Below are positions 50,187 to 59,193 of a stretch of 64,000 nucleotides of DNA, one piece after another. Source of the stretch: Clostridia bacterium (GTDB lineage Bacteria; Bacillota; Clostridia; Oscillospirales; CAG-382); contig JAFRPL010000014.1 in assembly GCA_017429165.1 (NCBI GenBank), positions 66,113 to 130,112 on the forward strand, read 5' to 3'. The translations under genes were made by a program, and so were the position numbers. The notes below the pieces were generated by a model. It was given only the letters and a program-made list of their open reading frames with translations, searched no databases and had not been told where the DNA came from. The stretch's first letter is position 1; every line of letters starts with the position of its first letter.

Positions 50187-51968
50187 TCAGCCCGCGTCTT
50201 CCCGGCCGCCGGCGCCGGAGTATTCCGCGCCGAGACGCGCCCAAGTGAGCGGCCCCACGATCCCGTCCGGGACCAATCCGTAATACTTCTGGAACGCCTT
50301 GACCGCGTTTTCGGTCTTCGGGCCGTACATACCGTCGATATTCAGCGGCGGTATTTCTTTTACTCCCCGGCGGATCTCGTTGAGCGCGTTCTGTATATAT
50401 TTCACGTCTTCGCCCGTGCTGCCCGCTTTGAGCGGCCTGCCGGGATACGGCGGAAGCGAAGGCGGCAGTTCTTCCGCTATGTCGTAATAGACCGATACCA
50501 CGGCGTTCCAGGTGGATTCATCCACCTTTCCGCTGACGTCGACGCCGTAAAACCGCTGGAACGCGCTGACGGCGCGCCGCGTATCTTCGTCGTAAACGCC
50601 GTTAACGGTGACGGGAGGTATGGTGTCGGCGCCGAAATATCCGCTTATCTGCCGCAGATATATTTCCATGCGCAAAACGTCCAATCCGCGCATGCCTATA
50701 TCCAGTTCCCTGCCCGGAAAGCCCTCGTTGACCACCGTGAAGTTTTCGCTTTCGGTCTCGGCGAGCTTTTTTACGGCGGTGTAGATATATACGACGCGAT
50801 ACCACGTTTCTTCGTCGGTCCTTCCGGTCTCCGGCAGGCCGAAAATGCGCTGGAATTCCTTTACCGCGAGCGCGGTCTGCGCGTCGTAGACGCCGTCGGC
50901 TTTTTCTATGAACGGTATAGCGGGATAATCTATAGCTATGCGGTTGAGGCGGTACTGGAGCCGCGCCACCGATTCGGATTCGCTGCCCGTCTGCAGCACG
51001 CCGGGGAAAGATCCGGGTATGGCTTCCACCACGCGCGCCTCCTTGGTGAAAACGTCGTCGCCGTAATAATAGCGCAAAATATCGAGCGGCGTGTAATACT
51101 GTTCGGCGAGATCGACCGAGCCCCATTGCGAAAGACCTTCGCACTGGGAAATGTATCCGTCGCAGTAGCGCGAAAACACCGGCGCCAGACTCGTGGGCCG
51201 CGCGATATATTCGGTGAACGTTTCGTCCACCAGATCGTCGGTGACTTCGAAAGTCGAGCGGTTGTGGATATACGCCTGATCGTAGGCGGGCGAACTGGTT
51301 ATATCGAATCCGTACCCCTGCGAACGGTACCATTCGGTATATATGCGGTTGAGCGCCAGCGTGTTCTGAGCAAGCAGGTTGGCGCGCAGCGCCGATTCGG
51401 GCCACGTGGGGTAGATCTCGCTCGCCGCCACGCTTTTGAGGTATTCGGTGTAGGGGACGGTCACGTCGGGCGCGTTTGAATCCGGCGCGCCGAGATGGAC
51501 CGTTATGTTCTGCGGAATGAGCACTTCGCGCGCGGAAGGATATATCGCCGTCTGCAAAGCAGGCCCGGCGGCGTTTTTATCGCGGGCGCCGTAGAGGGCG
51601 TGCGGCGGGATATCGATAACGCGGACGCGGTTTTTGGGGTCGTCGCAAGTGCGCGTAAGAGTGCATTTCTGCACCGTGGTCACGCCGGGGAAGATCTGCA
51701 CGCCGCGGATTATCAAAGGTACGTACCCGGGCATTGAAACGCGGACGTCGTAAGTCGTGTAGGGCGCTTCGGCGCTGTCCGGCCGGCGCGAAGCGGCGTA
51801 AGAATGCGCGGGCAGCGCAAGGCGCGCGTCGCCGCGGATATCGGTATACGCGCCCGAGACCGCCCTGCCCGCGTGCGCGGTCTGCACCGAGGCGCCGCAG
51901 ACCGGAGTGTTACCGTTTTTGCGGTCGACGTGTAAAAAGAACGTTCCCATATTCATATCGTTTGCCAT
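50187..51968 (-). CDS. SpoIID-like protein with three peptidoglycan-binding domains
   Basis: 593 residues. An N-terminal carboxypeptidase-regulatory/Ig-like domain (about 1-110) precedes a SpoIID-type region (about 165-300) with TEYLKSVAASEIYPTWPESA, in which the glutamate matches the catalytic residue of SpoIID lytic transglycosylases, and later GLSQWGSVDLA. Three PG_binding_1 domains follow (roughly 325-400, 425-500, 510-585), each ending in a motif such as GVYDAQTALAVKEFQRIFGL. No signal peptide or membrane helix is present, so it may act inside the mother cell or be released otherwise. A role in cortex or wall remodelling is inferred. Confidence 0.82.
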   Translation of the reverse strand: MANDMNMGTFFLHVDRKNGNTPVCGASVQTAHAGRAVSGAYTDIRGDARLALPAHSYAASRRPDSAEAPYTTYDVRVSMPGYVPLIIRGVQIFPGVTTVQKCTLTRTCDDPKNRVRVIDIPPHALYGARDKNAAGPALQTAIYPSAREVLIPQNITVHLGAPDSNAPDVTVPYTEYLKSVAASEIYPTWPESALRANLLAQNTLALNRIYTEWYRSQGYGFDITSSPAYDQAYIHNRSTFEVTDDLVDETFTEYIARPTSLAPVFSRYCDGYISQCEGLSQWGSVDLAEQYYTPLDILRYYYGDDVFTKEARVVEAIPGSFPGVLQTGSESESVARLQYRLNRIAIDYPAIPFIEKADGVYDAQTALAVKEFQRIFGLPETGRTDEETWYRVVYIYTAVKKLAETESENFTVVNEGFPGRELDIGMRGLDVLRMEIYLRQISGYFGADTIPPVTVNGVYDEDTRRAVSAFQRFYGVDVSGKVDESTWNAVVSVYYDIAEELPPSLPPYPGRPLKAGSTGEDVKYIQNALNEIRRGVKEIPPLNIDGMYGPKTENAVKAFQKYYGLVPDGIVGPLTWARLGAEYSGAGGREDAG

Positions 51969-52070
51969 CGTATCACTCTCCGTTACCGATTTTATGCGAA
52001 ATAGCGCCGCCGTGCCACGCGCAGCGCGTTATTTTTGTGCAAAAAAAGCGCAAAAGAGTGAAGAAAAGTG

Positions 52071-52099
52071 TTGAAAAAAGGCGCAAAGTATGGTAAAAT
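52071..52099 (+). promoter_or_regulatory. Sigma-A promoter for typA
   Basis: TTGAAA (52071-52076) and TAAAAT (52094-52099), 17-base spacer, 25 bases before the ATG. Confidence 0.82.
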
Positions 52100-52123
52100 T
52101 CATATTTTGTGAGGAGATTTTTT

Positions 52124-53947
52124 ATGATAAGAAACGATTTGAGAAACATAGCCATAATAGCGCACGTCGACCACGGCAAGACCACGCTCGTCGACCAGAT
52201 GCTCAAGTACGGCGGTCTGTTCCGCGAAAACCAGCAGGTAGAGGAACGCGTGATGGATTCCAACGCGCTTGAGCGCGAACGCGGCATAACCATACTCGCC
52301 AAGAACACTTCCACCTTTTACAAGGGCGTAAAGATAAACATAGTCGATACGCCGGGCCACGCCGATTTCGGCGGCGAAGTGGAGCGCATACTCAAAATGG
52401 TCAACGGCGTGCTGCTGCTGGTGGACGCCGCGGAAGGCCCCATGCCCCAGACGCGCTTTGTGCTTAAAAAAGCCATAGAACTCAACCACCGCATTATTGT
52501 GGTGATAAACAAGATCGACCGCCCCGACGCGCGCGTTTACGAAGTGCCGGACGAAGTGCTTGAGCTTTTGATGGAGCTCGACGCTTCCAACGATCAGCTC
52601 GATTCGCCCGTTATATTCTGCTGCGGCAGAGGCGGCACCGCCTCGCTCACGCCCGAGGATCCCGGCACCGATCTGGCCCCGCTGTTCGACACCATACTCG
52701 AACACATCGCTCCGCCCGAAGGCGACGAGACCGCGCCCGCGCAGATGCTCGTTTCGTCGGTGGACTACAATGATTACGTCGGCAAGATCGCCATAGGCCG
52801 CATAGAGCGCGGCACGTTCCGGCTCAAGCAGGAAATTTCCGTGTGCGACTGGCACGACAAGAGCGTAAACAGAAGATCGCGCATCACTTCCCTGTTCCAG
52901 ATAGACGGACTTGGCAGGACTCCGGTGGAAGAGGCGAAAATAGGCGACATAGTGTGCCTTTCCGGCCTTGACGACATAAATATAGGCAACACCATTACCG
53001 ATAAAGATTTCCCCGAACCGCTGCCGTTCGTAAAGATAGGCGAGCCCACCATGGAAATGACTTTTTCGGTAAACAATTCGCCGTTCGCGGGGCAGGAGGG
53101 CAAGTACGTCACCACCCGCCATATACGCGACTATCTGTTCAAGGAAGCCATGAAGGATATGTCGCTCAAGGTCTACGAGACCGATTCTTCCGACAGCTAC
53201 AACGTCTGCGGCAGAGGCGAGATGCACCTTTCCATTCTTATGGAAAACATGCGCCGCGAAGGGTACGAGTTCTGCGTTTCCACGCCGCGCATAATCTACC
53301 GCGAAATAGACGGCGTGAAATGTGAACCCGTTGAGCGCGCCGTGTTCGACGTGCCGTCGAACTGCGTTTCCACGGTCATGGAAAAAATGGGTTACCGCAA
53401 GGGCACGCTCGAGGTCATGCAGCCCAAGGGCGACAGGATGCACCTTGAATTCTTCATACCCACGCGCGGGCTTTTCGGGTACAAGACCGAATTCCTTTCC
53501 GACACCAAGGGCGAAGGCATCTTCTCGTCTGTATTCGAAGAATATCAGCCCGTAAAGGGCGAGATAGCGCGCCGCTTCACCGGCTCGCTCATAGCGTACG
53601 AAGAGGGCGAATGCACCAGCTACGGCATATTCAATTCCCAGGACCGCGGCCCCATGTTCGTCGTACCCGCCGAGCGCGTTTACGGCGGGCAGGTGGTGGG
53701 CATTTCCACCAAGGGCGACGATATAGTGGTGAACGTGTGCAAAAAGAAACACCTCACCGCCGTCCGCTCCACCGGCGCCGACGAGGCGCTGCGGCTTACC
53801 CCGGTAACAAGGTTTTCGCTGGAAGAGGCGCTGGAATTCATCGCCGACGACGAGCTTATAGAGATAACGCCCAAGAGCATGCGCATAAGAAAACGCATAC
53901 TCGACAATTCCCTGCGCATGAAAGAAAAAATGAAAGACAAGAAATAA
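52124..53947 (+). CDS. typA: Translational GTPase TypA/BipA
   Basis: 607 residues from the ATG at 52124 (GAGGAG eight bases upstream). GTPase motifs are [42 protein letters not shown] and NKIDRP. EF-G-like domains and the TypA C-terminal region ([15 protein letters not shown], then [17 protein letters not shown]) follow. TypA binds ribosomes and supports 50S assembly and stress or cold growth. Single-gene transcription unit. Confidence 0.96.
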   Translation: MIRNDLRNIAIIAHVDHGKTTLVDQMLKYGGLFRENQQVEERVMDSNALERERGITILAKNTSTFYKGVKINIVDTPGHADFGGEVERILKMVNGVLLLVDAAEGPMPQTRFVLKKAIELNHRIIVVINKIDRPDARVYEVPDEVLELLMELDASNDQLDSPVIFCCGRGGTASLTPEDPGTDLAPLFDTILEHIAPPEGDETAPAQMLVSSVDYNDYVGKIAIGRIERGTFRLKQEISVCDWHDKSVNRRSRITSLFQIDGLGRTPVEEAKIGDIVCLSGLDDINIGNTITDKDFPEPLPFVKIGEPTMEMTFSVNNSPFAGQEGKYVTTRHIRDYLFKEAMKDMSLKVYETDSSDSYNVCGRGEMHLSILMENMRREGYEFCVSTPRIIYREIDGVKCEPVERAVFDVPSNCVSTVMEKMGYRKGTLEVMQPKGDRMHLEFFIPTRGLFGYKTEFLSDTKGEGIFSSVFEEYQPVKGEIARRFTGSLIAYEEGECTSYGIFNSQDRGPMFVVPAERVYGGQVVGISTKGDDIVVNVCKKKHLTAVRSTGADEALRLTPVTRFSLEEALEFIADDELIEITPKSMRIRKRILDNSLRMKEKMKDKK

Positions 53948-53964
53948 CGTCGATAACCAAAACG

Positions 53965-53999
53965 CCCCCGCATACGGAATGATTTTCCGCATGCGGGGG
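53965..53999. terminator. Terminator hairpin between typA and the sigma4-partner gene
   Basis: CCCCCGCATACGGAA (53965-53979) pairs with TTCCGCATGCGGGGG (53985-53999) with one mismatch. A CGTTTTGG stretch on the minus side suggests it mainly serves the minus-strand gene; there is no T-run on the plus side. Confidence 0.75.
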
Positions 54000-54047
54000 T
54001 GAACGTTAATTGTGAATGCTTTTTAAGCATTCAACAAGAAATGAGCG

Positions 54048-55109
54048 TCAGTCGTATGTGTATTTCTCAGGTATGGCGATTATTCTTGCGTTGATATGTA
54101 TCTCGCCGCTTTCGTTTACTGCTTCTCCGATGAAATTATACACCGGCTGGAGGACAGTACATCCTTCGCTGTATTGATTCACATACAGCAGCTTGACTTG
54201 GTTTATGACAATACTATCCGCCTTTCCGGTATAATCAGGCGATCCTTTCCAATCGATAGAATATCCGTCCGGGTCCTTGACATTTTTCAGAGCGGTATTC
54301 AACGGTATCATATCCAAAGTGTCTATCTGTTCATAATCGAAAGCGGTTATTCTAAGTTGTTCAAGACCGTCGATGTTAAAATACATGTCAATACCGCCGT
54401 TGCCTACTACGCGCGTACCGTTTATCAAGCGGCAGAACGAAAGTCGCCGGCCCTGTATTTCCGGGCCGTTTGGTTTTGAAACGGTTTGCGTTGAGGTGAT
54501 CCCCACATATTCGTATTCCCCGTCAATGAACTGCAATTTACTGAATATCTCCCGGGCGGCAGACTCAAGCTCTTCCACGGTTTGCGTCATTTCCCGGCTT
54601 TCATAATGATTATCATTATTATACATATAAACCAATGTGGGTAATCCGATCTCGCCCAGCGTACAATATACGTCGATTTGTTTTCTGCCGCGGCTGATGT
54701 GAATACCTATCGAGTCTTTCACGTTAGTCACAGGCTCGACGCCGGTCACTCCAAAACATTCCGCCAAACGCTTTACGTCTTCCGCGTTGAATACATGCGG
54801 AGTTATCTTATATACAGGGAACGCAGTATCGAACGTATCTGTATTGTTCATTTCGATTTTTGTTGAACGAGAAACTATATCGCTCCAATCTTGACCGTCC
54901 CCGAGCGTTTGATCCCCGAAAGAGACGCGTTTATATATTTTTTGCGCATTTATAAAATAAATAACAGAAATCAGCGAGATGATAATTATAATGCCAAAAA
55001 TCAAAACAATGCGTTTTTTATTGAATACGGAACGGGAGGCGGATTCGGTTTCGCACAGCAGTTCTTCATCCACGTGCGCAAAAGAATCGTATAATTCCTT
55101 GCTGTTCAT
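54048..55109 (-). CDS. One-TM membrane protein, partner of the HTH-sigma4 regulator
   Basis: 353 residues. A short cytoplasmic N-terminus of about 30 residues precedes one membrane helix (IVLIFGIIIIISLISVIYFI) and an extracytoplasmic domain of about 300 residues with no recognised motif. The design, and the one-base TAATG overlap with the HTH-sigma4 gene, resemble anti-sigma or signal-sensing partners. The coding is more AT-rich than most of the window. Function inferred from arrangement only. Confidence 0.72.
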   Translation of the reverse strand: MNSKELYDSFAHVDEELLCETESASRSVFNKKRIVLIFGIIIIISLISVIYFINAQKIYKRVSFGDQTLGDGQDWSDIVSRSTKIEMNNTDTFDTAFPVYKITPHVFNAEDVKRLAECFGVTGVEPVTNVKDSIGIHISRGRKQIDVYCTLGEIGLPTLVYMYNNDNHYESREMTQTVEELESAAREIFSKLQFIDGEYEYVGITSTQTVSKPNGPEIQGRRLSFCRLINGTRVVGNGGIDMYFNIDGLEQLRITAFDYEQIDTLDMIPLNTALKNVKDPDGYSIDWKGSPDYTGKADSIVINQVKLLYVNQYSEGCTVLQPVYNFIGEAVNESGEIHINARIIAIPEKYTYD

Positions 55110-55555
55110 TATTTGCCCTCCAGATATTTTCTGTACTTTTTCCTCATCCGCGTCAACGCGGTGCGGACAGCGCCTTCGGTAATGCCGTAGATCGCGCCGA
55201 TCTCACCGGCGCTTTCGGAAAAATAATATCGGCGCACGAATATGCCGCGATCTTTTTCCTTGAGCGTACGCAGAAAAACGTTCAGCGCAGCGTACAGCTC
55301 CTCGTCCCTTAACGCGCACGTTCGCGGTACGCACCCCGAAAGCTCGTAAAGGATCTCTTCGTTTTCTTCGTAGAGCTCACCTATATCCGCGCCGAGCAGC
55401 GCCGCTATCTCGCCCGCGGTGCGCCTGTCGTAACGCCTGGCGTTCGTTTCCCATTTAGACACCGTCTCGCGCGAGACGTGGAGACGCTGTGCAAGCTGTT
55501 CCTGCGACATCCCGGCAGAAGCGCGCAGCCGTGCGAGTGCGGGCCCGTTGTTCAT
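55109..55555 (-). CDS. XRE helix-turn-helix fused to sigma-70 region 4
   Basis: 148 residues. Residues about 8-61 form a Cro/C1 HTH (MSQEQLAQRLHVSRETVSKW, then IAALLGADIGELY). Residues about 95-147 match region 4 of ECF-type sigma factors (LKEKDRGIFVRRYYF, SAGEIGAIYGITEGAVRTAL, RMRKKYRKYL). Region 2, needed for -10 recognition and core binding, is missing. It may bind DNA with both ends or bring a -35-like contact to promoters. Its stop overlaps the membrane partner's ATG. AAGGAG precedes the ATG at 55553-55555. Confidence 0.85.
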   Translation of the reverse strand: MNNGPALARLRASAGMSQEQLAQRLHVSRETVSKWETNARRYDRRTAGEIAALLGADIGELYEENEEILYELSGCVPRTCALRDEELYAALNVFLRTLKEKDRGIFVRRYYFSESAGEIGAIYGITEGAVRTALTRMRKKYRKYLEGK

Positions 55556-55589
55556 CAGATCAACTCCTTTGCAAGTTTGTCTGTAATAT

Positions 55590-55618
55590 ATTTAACCATA
55601 TCCGCAGAGTTTTGTAAA
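55590..55618 (-). promoter_or_regulatory. Sigma-A-like promoter for the HTH-sigma4 operon
   Basis: Minus strand TTTACA (55613-55618) and TTAAAT (55590-55595), 17-base spacer, 35 bases before the start codon. Confidence 0.65.
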
Positions 55619-55645
55619 GGTACAAATCGTTACATATGCAAAAAG

Positions 55646-55685
55646 CTCCCCCGTGCGCCGGGATCAAAGCCGGTACACGGGGGAG
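55646..55685 (-). terminator. Terminator after the ECF sigma operon
   Basis: On the minus strand CTCCCCCGTG-TA-CCGG pairs with CCGG-CG-CACGGGGGAG (55670-55685 with 55646-55661), two weak pairs inside, followed by CTTTTTG. Confidence 0.92.
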
Positions 55686-55742
55686 ATCCGTTCATAGGAG
55701 GTCGTGAAAAGAATATTACCTTTCCTTAATTGCTTGTGTGTT

Positions 55743-56561
55743 TTATTTATAGTAATTCTTCAGCGCTTCAATGAATTCTTCGCCGCAGATTCCTTCTTCG
55801 GCGCCTATCAGCGTTAAAATATTTTTGTGCTGTTCTTCGTCAAGAGGAATAAAAACGTACGCTGCAATCTGATAGTAATAATCCGCAACAGGAGTCAAAT
55901 CCAAAATATCAATGCCGTCTATGGTTTTCTGAAGGAAGAACGCATATTCTTTGCCTTCCTGCGGATAAATACCATCTTCGTTTATCCAGCGTGTTGACAA
56001 AGGAAACAGCGTTTTCGTTATTGTTCCTTCGCTGATCGAACCGGATCCTTTTATTATATCGTTCGCCCGGACAGTAAGCAACGAATAATAATTAGTGCAA
56101 GGCACGCCGTCATAAACATATGATACTTCTACCTCCTCGACTTTTTCTATGGTACCTATAAACACCTCCGCTTGATTTTTCAGTTTTTCCTCTGTTATAG
56201 GAGCCCATATTGATTCCTGCGATTTCGGCACGTCCAGCGGCTCCACGACGCGCACGACAAAGTCGCCGTTTTCGGAACGGTACAAGACGTTATCTTCAAC
56301 TTTTGCGCCGAAAGATCTGCGCACCGCCGGAACGGCGAATACCGCCGCGGCAACTATCACCAGCGCCAGTGCCGCCGCCGCGACTCGCGCCGCGCCGGAG
56401 CCGTACAAAAAGCTCAGGCGGCTTTTATCGGTCTTATTGATAAGCCGTTCCACACGGCGGGAATAATCTTCGGAATGCGCCGCGCCGTTTGCAAGGTACG
56501 GAGCTTCGTATTGAATTTCGCGCGATTTGCGCGCGGCTTGAATGAGTTTTTCGTTTTTCAT
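55743..56561 (-). CDS. One-TM membrane protein, probable anti-sigma factor of the ECF sigma
   Basis: 272 residues from the ATG at 56559-56561, which overlaps the sigma factor stop (ATGA). The N-terminal 80 residues are cytoplasmic and charged (KLIQAARKSREIQ, then DYSRRVERLINKTDKSR), one membrane helix follows (VAAAALALVIVAAAVFAVPA), and a beta-rich extracytoplasmic domain with VEVSYVYDGVPCTNYYSLLT completes it. No zinc anti-sigma HxxxCxxC motif was seen. The anti-sigma role rests on coupling to the sigma gene and topology. Confidence 0.75.
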   Translation of the reverse strand: MKNEKLIQAARKSREIQYEAPYLANGAAHSEDYSRRVERLINKTDKSRLSFLYGSGAARVAAAALALVIVAAAVFAVPAVRRSFGAKVEDNVLYRSENGDFVVRVVEPLDVPKSQESIWAPITEEKLKNQAEVFIGTIEKVEEVEVSYVYDGVPCTNYYSLLTVRANDIIKGSGSISEGTITKTLFPLSTRWINEDGIYPQEGKEYAFFLQKTIDGIDILDLTPVADYYYQIAAYVFIPLDEEQHKNILTLIGAEEGICGEEFIEALKNYYK

Positions 56562-57100
56562 AATTGAACACCCGGCTCCTCTTTCAATAATTTTATAAGT
56601 ATTTTCTTTCCGCGGGCGAGGCGCGTCTTGGCTGTCTCGCGTTTGAGCCCCAGCTCGCGGGCGACTGTTTTGACGTCTTTTCCGTCGGCGTAATGCAGTA
56701 TGAGCGCGTCGCGGTACAGCGGAGGGATTTTTTGCATTTGCGCAAAGATATCGTCGGCGCTCAGCCGGCTGTCTTCCGCCAGACGCTCTATCTCGGCGTC
56801 GCATTCCCCTATATCGCCCGCTTCCTCCAGCGGCGTTTCGGCGGCGAGCCGTTTTTGCCGCTTTTCATAAATCCCGTAAGCCCGGCTGCGGGCGGCGCGC
56901 CAGGCGTATGCCGCGCGCTGTGCGGGCTCAAGCCGGTCCACCACGTTAAAATCCCGCGCGATCGCCGCAAGAGCTTCGTACACGGCTTCTTCGGAATCGT
57001 GAAAATTATGCAGTATTTCGTCGGCGGCTTTGAACATGAGCTTTTCGTATTCGTTCACAAAAAGCTCGAACGCTCCGCCGCCGTCTTTGAGTCGCCGCAT
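56558..57100 (-). CDS. ECF-type RNA polymerase sigma factor
   Basis: 180 residues from the ATG at 57098-57100 (AAGGAG eight bases upstream; a GTG three codons earlier is inside that site's spacer). Region 2 covers about residues 10-75 (AFELFVNEYEKLMFKAADEI, with WRAARSRAYG further on). Region 4 is clear: IPPLYRDALILHYADGKDVK and TVARELGLKRETAKTRLARG. It should direct RNA polymerase to a small regulon, likely including its own promoter at 57218-57246. Confidence 0.9.
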   Translation of the reverse strand: MRRLKDGGGAFELFVNEYEKLMFKAADEILHNFHDSEEAVYEALAAIARDFNVVDRLEPAQRAAYAWRAARSRAYGIYEKRQKRLAAETPLEEAGDIGECDAEIERLAEDSRLSADDIFAQMQKIPPLYRDALILHYADGKDVKTVARELGLKRETAKTRLARGKKILIKLLKEEPGVQL

Positions 57101-57217
57101 CGGATCCACTCCTTTTGCAATTAATCTGCCCCGCGCACCTAAGCGCCGGACGCGAAAGGTCGACGTCGGGGGGCGAACAAAGGAACGCGCGCTTTCCTTT
57201 TTGCCCCTCTATATATA

Positions 57218-57246
57218 TAGACAGCCGTTTTTGCCGTTTGGGTTCA
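57218..57246 (-). promoter_or_regulatory. Probable ECF-sigma autoregulatory promoter
   Basis: Minus strand TGAACC (57241-57246) and TGTCTA (57218-57223), separated by 17 bases, resemble the AAC / CGTC pattern of ECF promoters rather than sigma-A boxes. It lies 118 bases before the sigma factor ATG. Confidence 0.55.
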
Positions 57247-57274
57247 ACTTTTGCAAAAAAAACAGAAAATTTTT

Positions 57275-57296
57275 CGGGGGACGCGTGCGTCCCCCG
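57275..57296 (-). terminator. Terminator after pepF
   Basis: CGGGGGACGC (57275-57284) pairs perfectly with GCGTCCCCCG (57287-57296); on the minus strand AAAAATTTT follows. Confidence 0.7.
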
Positions 57297-57313
57297 ATAT
57301 TTTATAAAATTGC

Positions 57314-59095
57314 TTAACCGACAAGCGTTTCCAGTTCGTCTATGAGCGAATCGAACACCTTGAGCGCTTCGGCTATGGGTTCGGGCGAATCCATATCCAC
57401 GCCCGCGCCGCGCAGCAGCGAGATGGGATCCTTGCGGCAGCCGGAAGAAAGGAATTCAAGATATTTTTTCACGGCGGGCTCGCCTTCCTTGAGCACCTTC
57501 GCCGAAAGCGCCATCGCCGCCGAAAAGCCGGTGGCGTACTGATAAACATAGTAGTTCATAAAGAAATGCGGTATGCGCGCCCATTCCATGGATATCTCTT
57601 TATCCACGACCATATCGTCGCCGTAATACTTTTTGTTGAGCGCGTAGTACATGTCGCAGAGCGCGTCCGCGGTGAGCGAGCCGCCGTTTTCGACGTATTC
57701 GTTCATCTGCATTTCGAATTCGGCGAACATCGTCTGCCGGTAAAGCGTGGTGCGGAACTGTTCCAGGAAATGGTTGATAAGGTACGCCTTTTGCTTTTTG
57801 TCGGTCGTGGTGCGCAGCAGATACTGCATGAGCAGCGATTCGTTGAACGTGGAAGCCACTTCCGCCACGAAGATGACGTAATCGGCGTATGCGGGCGACT
57901 GGTTGGCGTTGGAAAGATACGAATGTATTGCGTGCCCCATCTCGTGCACGAGCGTGAACGCCGAATCGAGCGTGTCGTTGTGGTTGAGCAGGACGTACGG
58001 ATGCACCGGCGTGCCGCACGAATAAGCGCCGCCGCGCTTGCCTTCGTTTTCGTAAACGTCTATCCAGCGGTTTTCGAACCCTTCTTTTATGTGCGAAAGA
58101 TATTCTTCGCCCAGCGGCGCGAGCGCTTTGAGCGCAAGCTCCTTGGCGTGTTCGAAGGTTATCTTTATATCGGCTTCGGGGATCAGCGGAGTGTAGATAT
58201 CGTACATATGCAGCTCGTCCACGCCCATTATCTTTTTGCGCAGGCGCATGAACTTGTGCATGGAATCCATGTGCTCGTTGACCGTGGCGACGAGGTTTTT
58301 ATAAACCGAAACGGGGACTTCGGTGCGGAACAGCGCGCGTTCCATGTTGTTGGCAAACCCGCGCGCCTTGGTATAGAACGAAAGCTGTTTGATCTGACCG
58401 TCGAACAGCGCAGCCATGGTGGCCTTGTATTTTTCGTAAGTTTCATAGACCGAAAGGAACGCTTTCCGGCGCGTTTCGACGTCGGGCGATTCCATAAGCG
58501 GGATAAACGAGCCCTGCGTTACCTTGCGGACGTTGCCTTCGGCGTCCGTTATATCCGGGAACTTCAGATCGGCGTTGCGGAACACCGAAGCCACGTTCGT
58601 GGGCACGCCCGAGATATCGCCCGCCATGGCGAGCAGTTTTTCTTCGGGCTCCGAAAGCGTGTGCGGTTTATATGCGCGCTGACGGTCGAGCAGGCGGCGG
58701 TAGTATTCCAGCCCCGGAGTTTCGGCATAGAATCTGTCGAGCGTTTCGTCGGGGATCGAAACGATCTCGGGGGTCTCGAACGCGAGCAGCGCGGAAACGC
58801 CGTTGAGCAGCGTGCGCGCCTTGCCCGTGAACGCCTGGTATTTGGAATTGGATTTGTCTTCGTCGCTCTTGAGCATGGCGTAGACGTAATAGCGTTCCAC
58901 CGTGCTGTTGAACGTTTCGCTTTGGCGCAGGTATTCGAGCAGGTCGGCGCCGCACGCCGAGATCTTGCCTTTGAACGAGGCGAGCCCGTTGGCTGTTTCG
59001 GTTATTTTCGCGCCTTCCGCTTCCCAGGCGGCGTCGTCGGCGTAAAGGGGCGTAAGGTCCCAGGTGTATTCGGTCTTGGCTTCGGATCTTTTCAT
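57314..59095 (-). CDS. pepF: Oligoendopeptidase F
   Basis: 593 residues, full M3B length. The zinc motif HEMGH appears in FTLVHEMGHAIHSYLSNANQ, with the downstream glutamate region EVASTFNESLLMQYLL. The N-terminal lobe begins EYTWDLTPLYADDAAWEAE, characteristic of PepF. It degrades peptides of about 7-17 residues in the cytoplasm. GGAGG precedes the ATG at 59093-59095. Confidence 0.95.
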   Translation of the reverse strand: MKRSEAKTEYTWDLTPLYADDAAWEAEGAKITETANGLASFKGKISACGADLLEYLRQSETFNSTVERYYVYAMLKSDEDKSNSKYQAFTGKARTLLNGVSALLAFETPEIVSIPDETLDRFYAETPGLEYYRRLLDRQRAYKPHTLSEPEEKLLAMAGDISGVPTNVASVFRNADLKFPDITDAEGNVRKVTQGSFIPLMESPDVETRRKAFLSVYETYEKYKATMAALFDGQIKQLSFYTKARGFANNMERALFRTEVPVSVYKNLVATVNEHMDSMHKFMRLRKKIMGVDELHMYDIYTPLIPEADIKITFEHAKELALKALAPLGEEYLSHIKEGFENRWIDVYENEGKRGGAYSCGTPVHPYVLLNHNDTLDSAFTLVHEMGHAIHSYLSNANQSPAYADYVIFVAEVASTFNESLLMQYLLRTTTDKKQKAYLINHFLEQFRTTLYRQTMFAEFEMQMNEYVENGGSLTADALCDMYYALNKKYYGDDMVVDKEISMEWARIPHFFMNYYVYQYATGFSAAMALSAKVLKEGEPAVKKYLEFLSSGCRKDPISLLRGAGVDMDSPEPIAEALKVFDSLIDELETLVG

Positions 59096-59137
59096 TTTTA
59101 TTCCTCCGTTAGGTGTAATAATGTATAATTATTTTTG

Positions 59138-59166
59138 TTGACTTTGGGGATGATATTTGTTAGAAT
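59138..59166 (+). promoter_or_regulatory. Sigma-A promoter for the YitT-family gene
   Basis: TTGACT (59138-59143) and TAGAAT (59161-59166), 17-base spacer, 28 bases before the ATG. Confidence 0.78.
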
Positions 59167-59193
59167 ATCAAGCGAAAGGTCAAGTGCAAAAAT

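Noticed and set aside
52100-53992. 630-codon open frame on the minus strand opposite typA
   Set aside because: Shadow of typA; its composition is the complement pattern of GTPase coding sequence.
57566-59128. 520-codon open frame on the plus strand opposite pepF
   Set aside because: Shadow of pepF, whose HEMGH motif and full-length family match are unambiguous.
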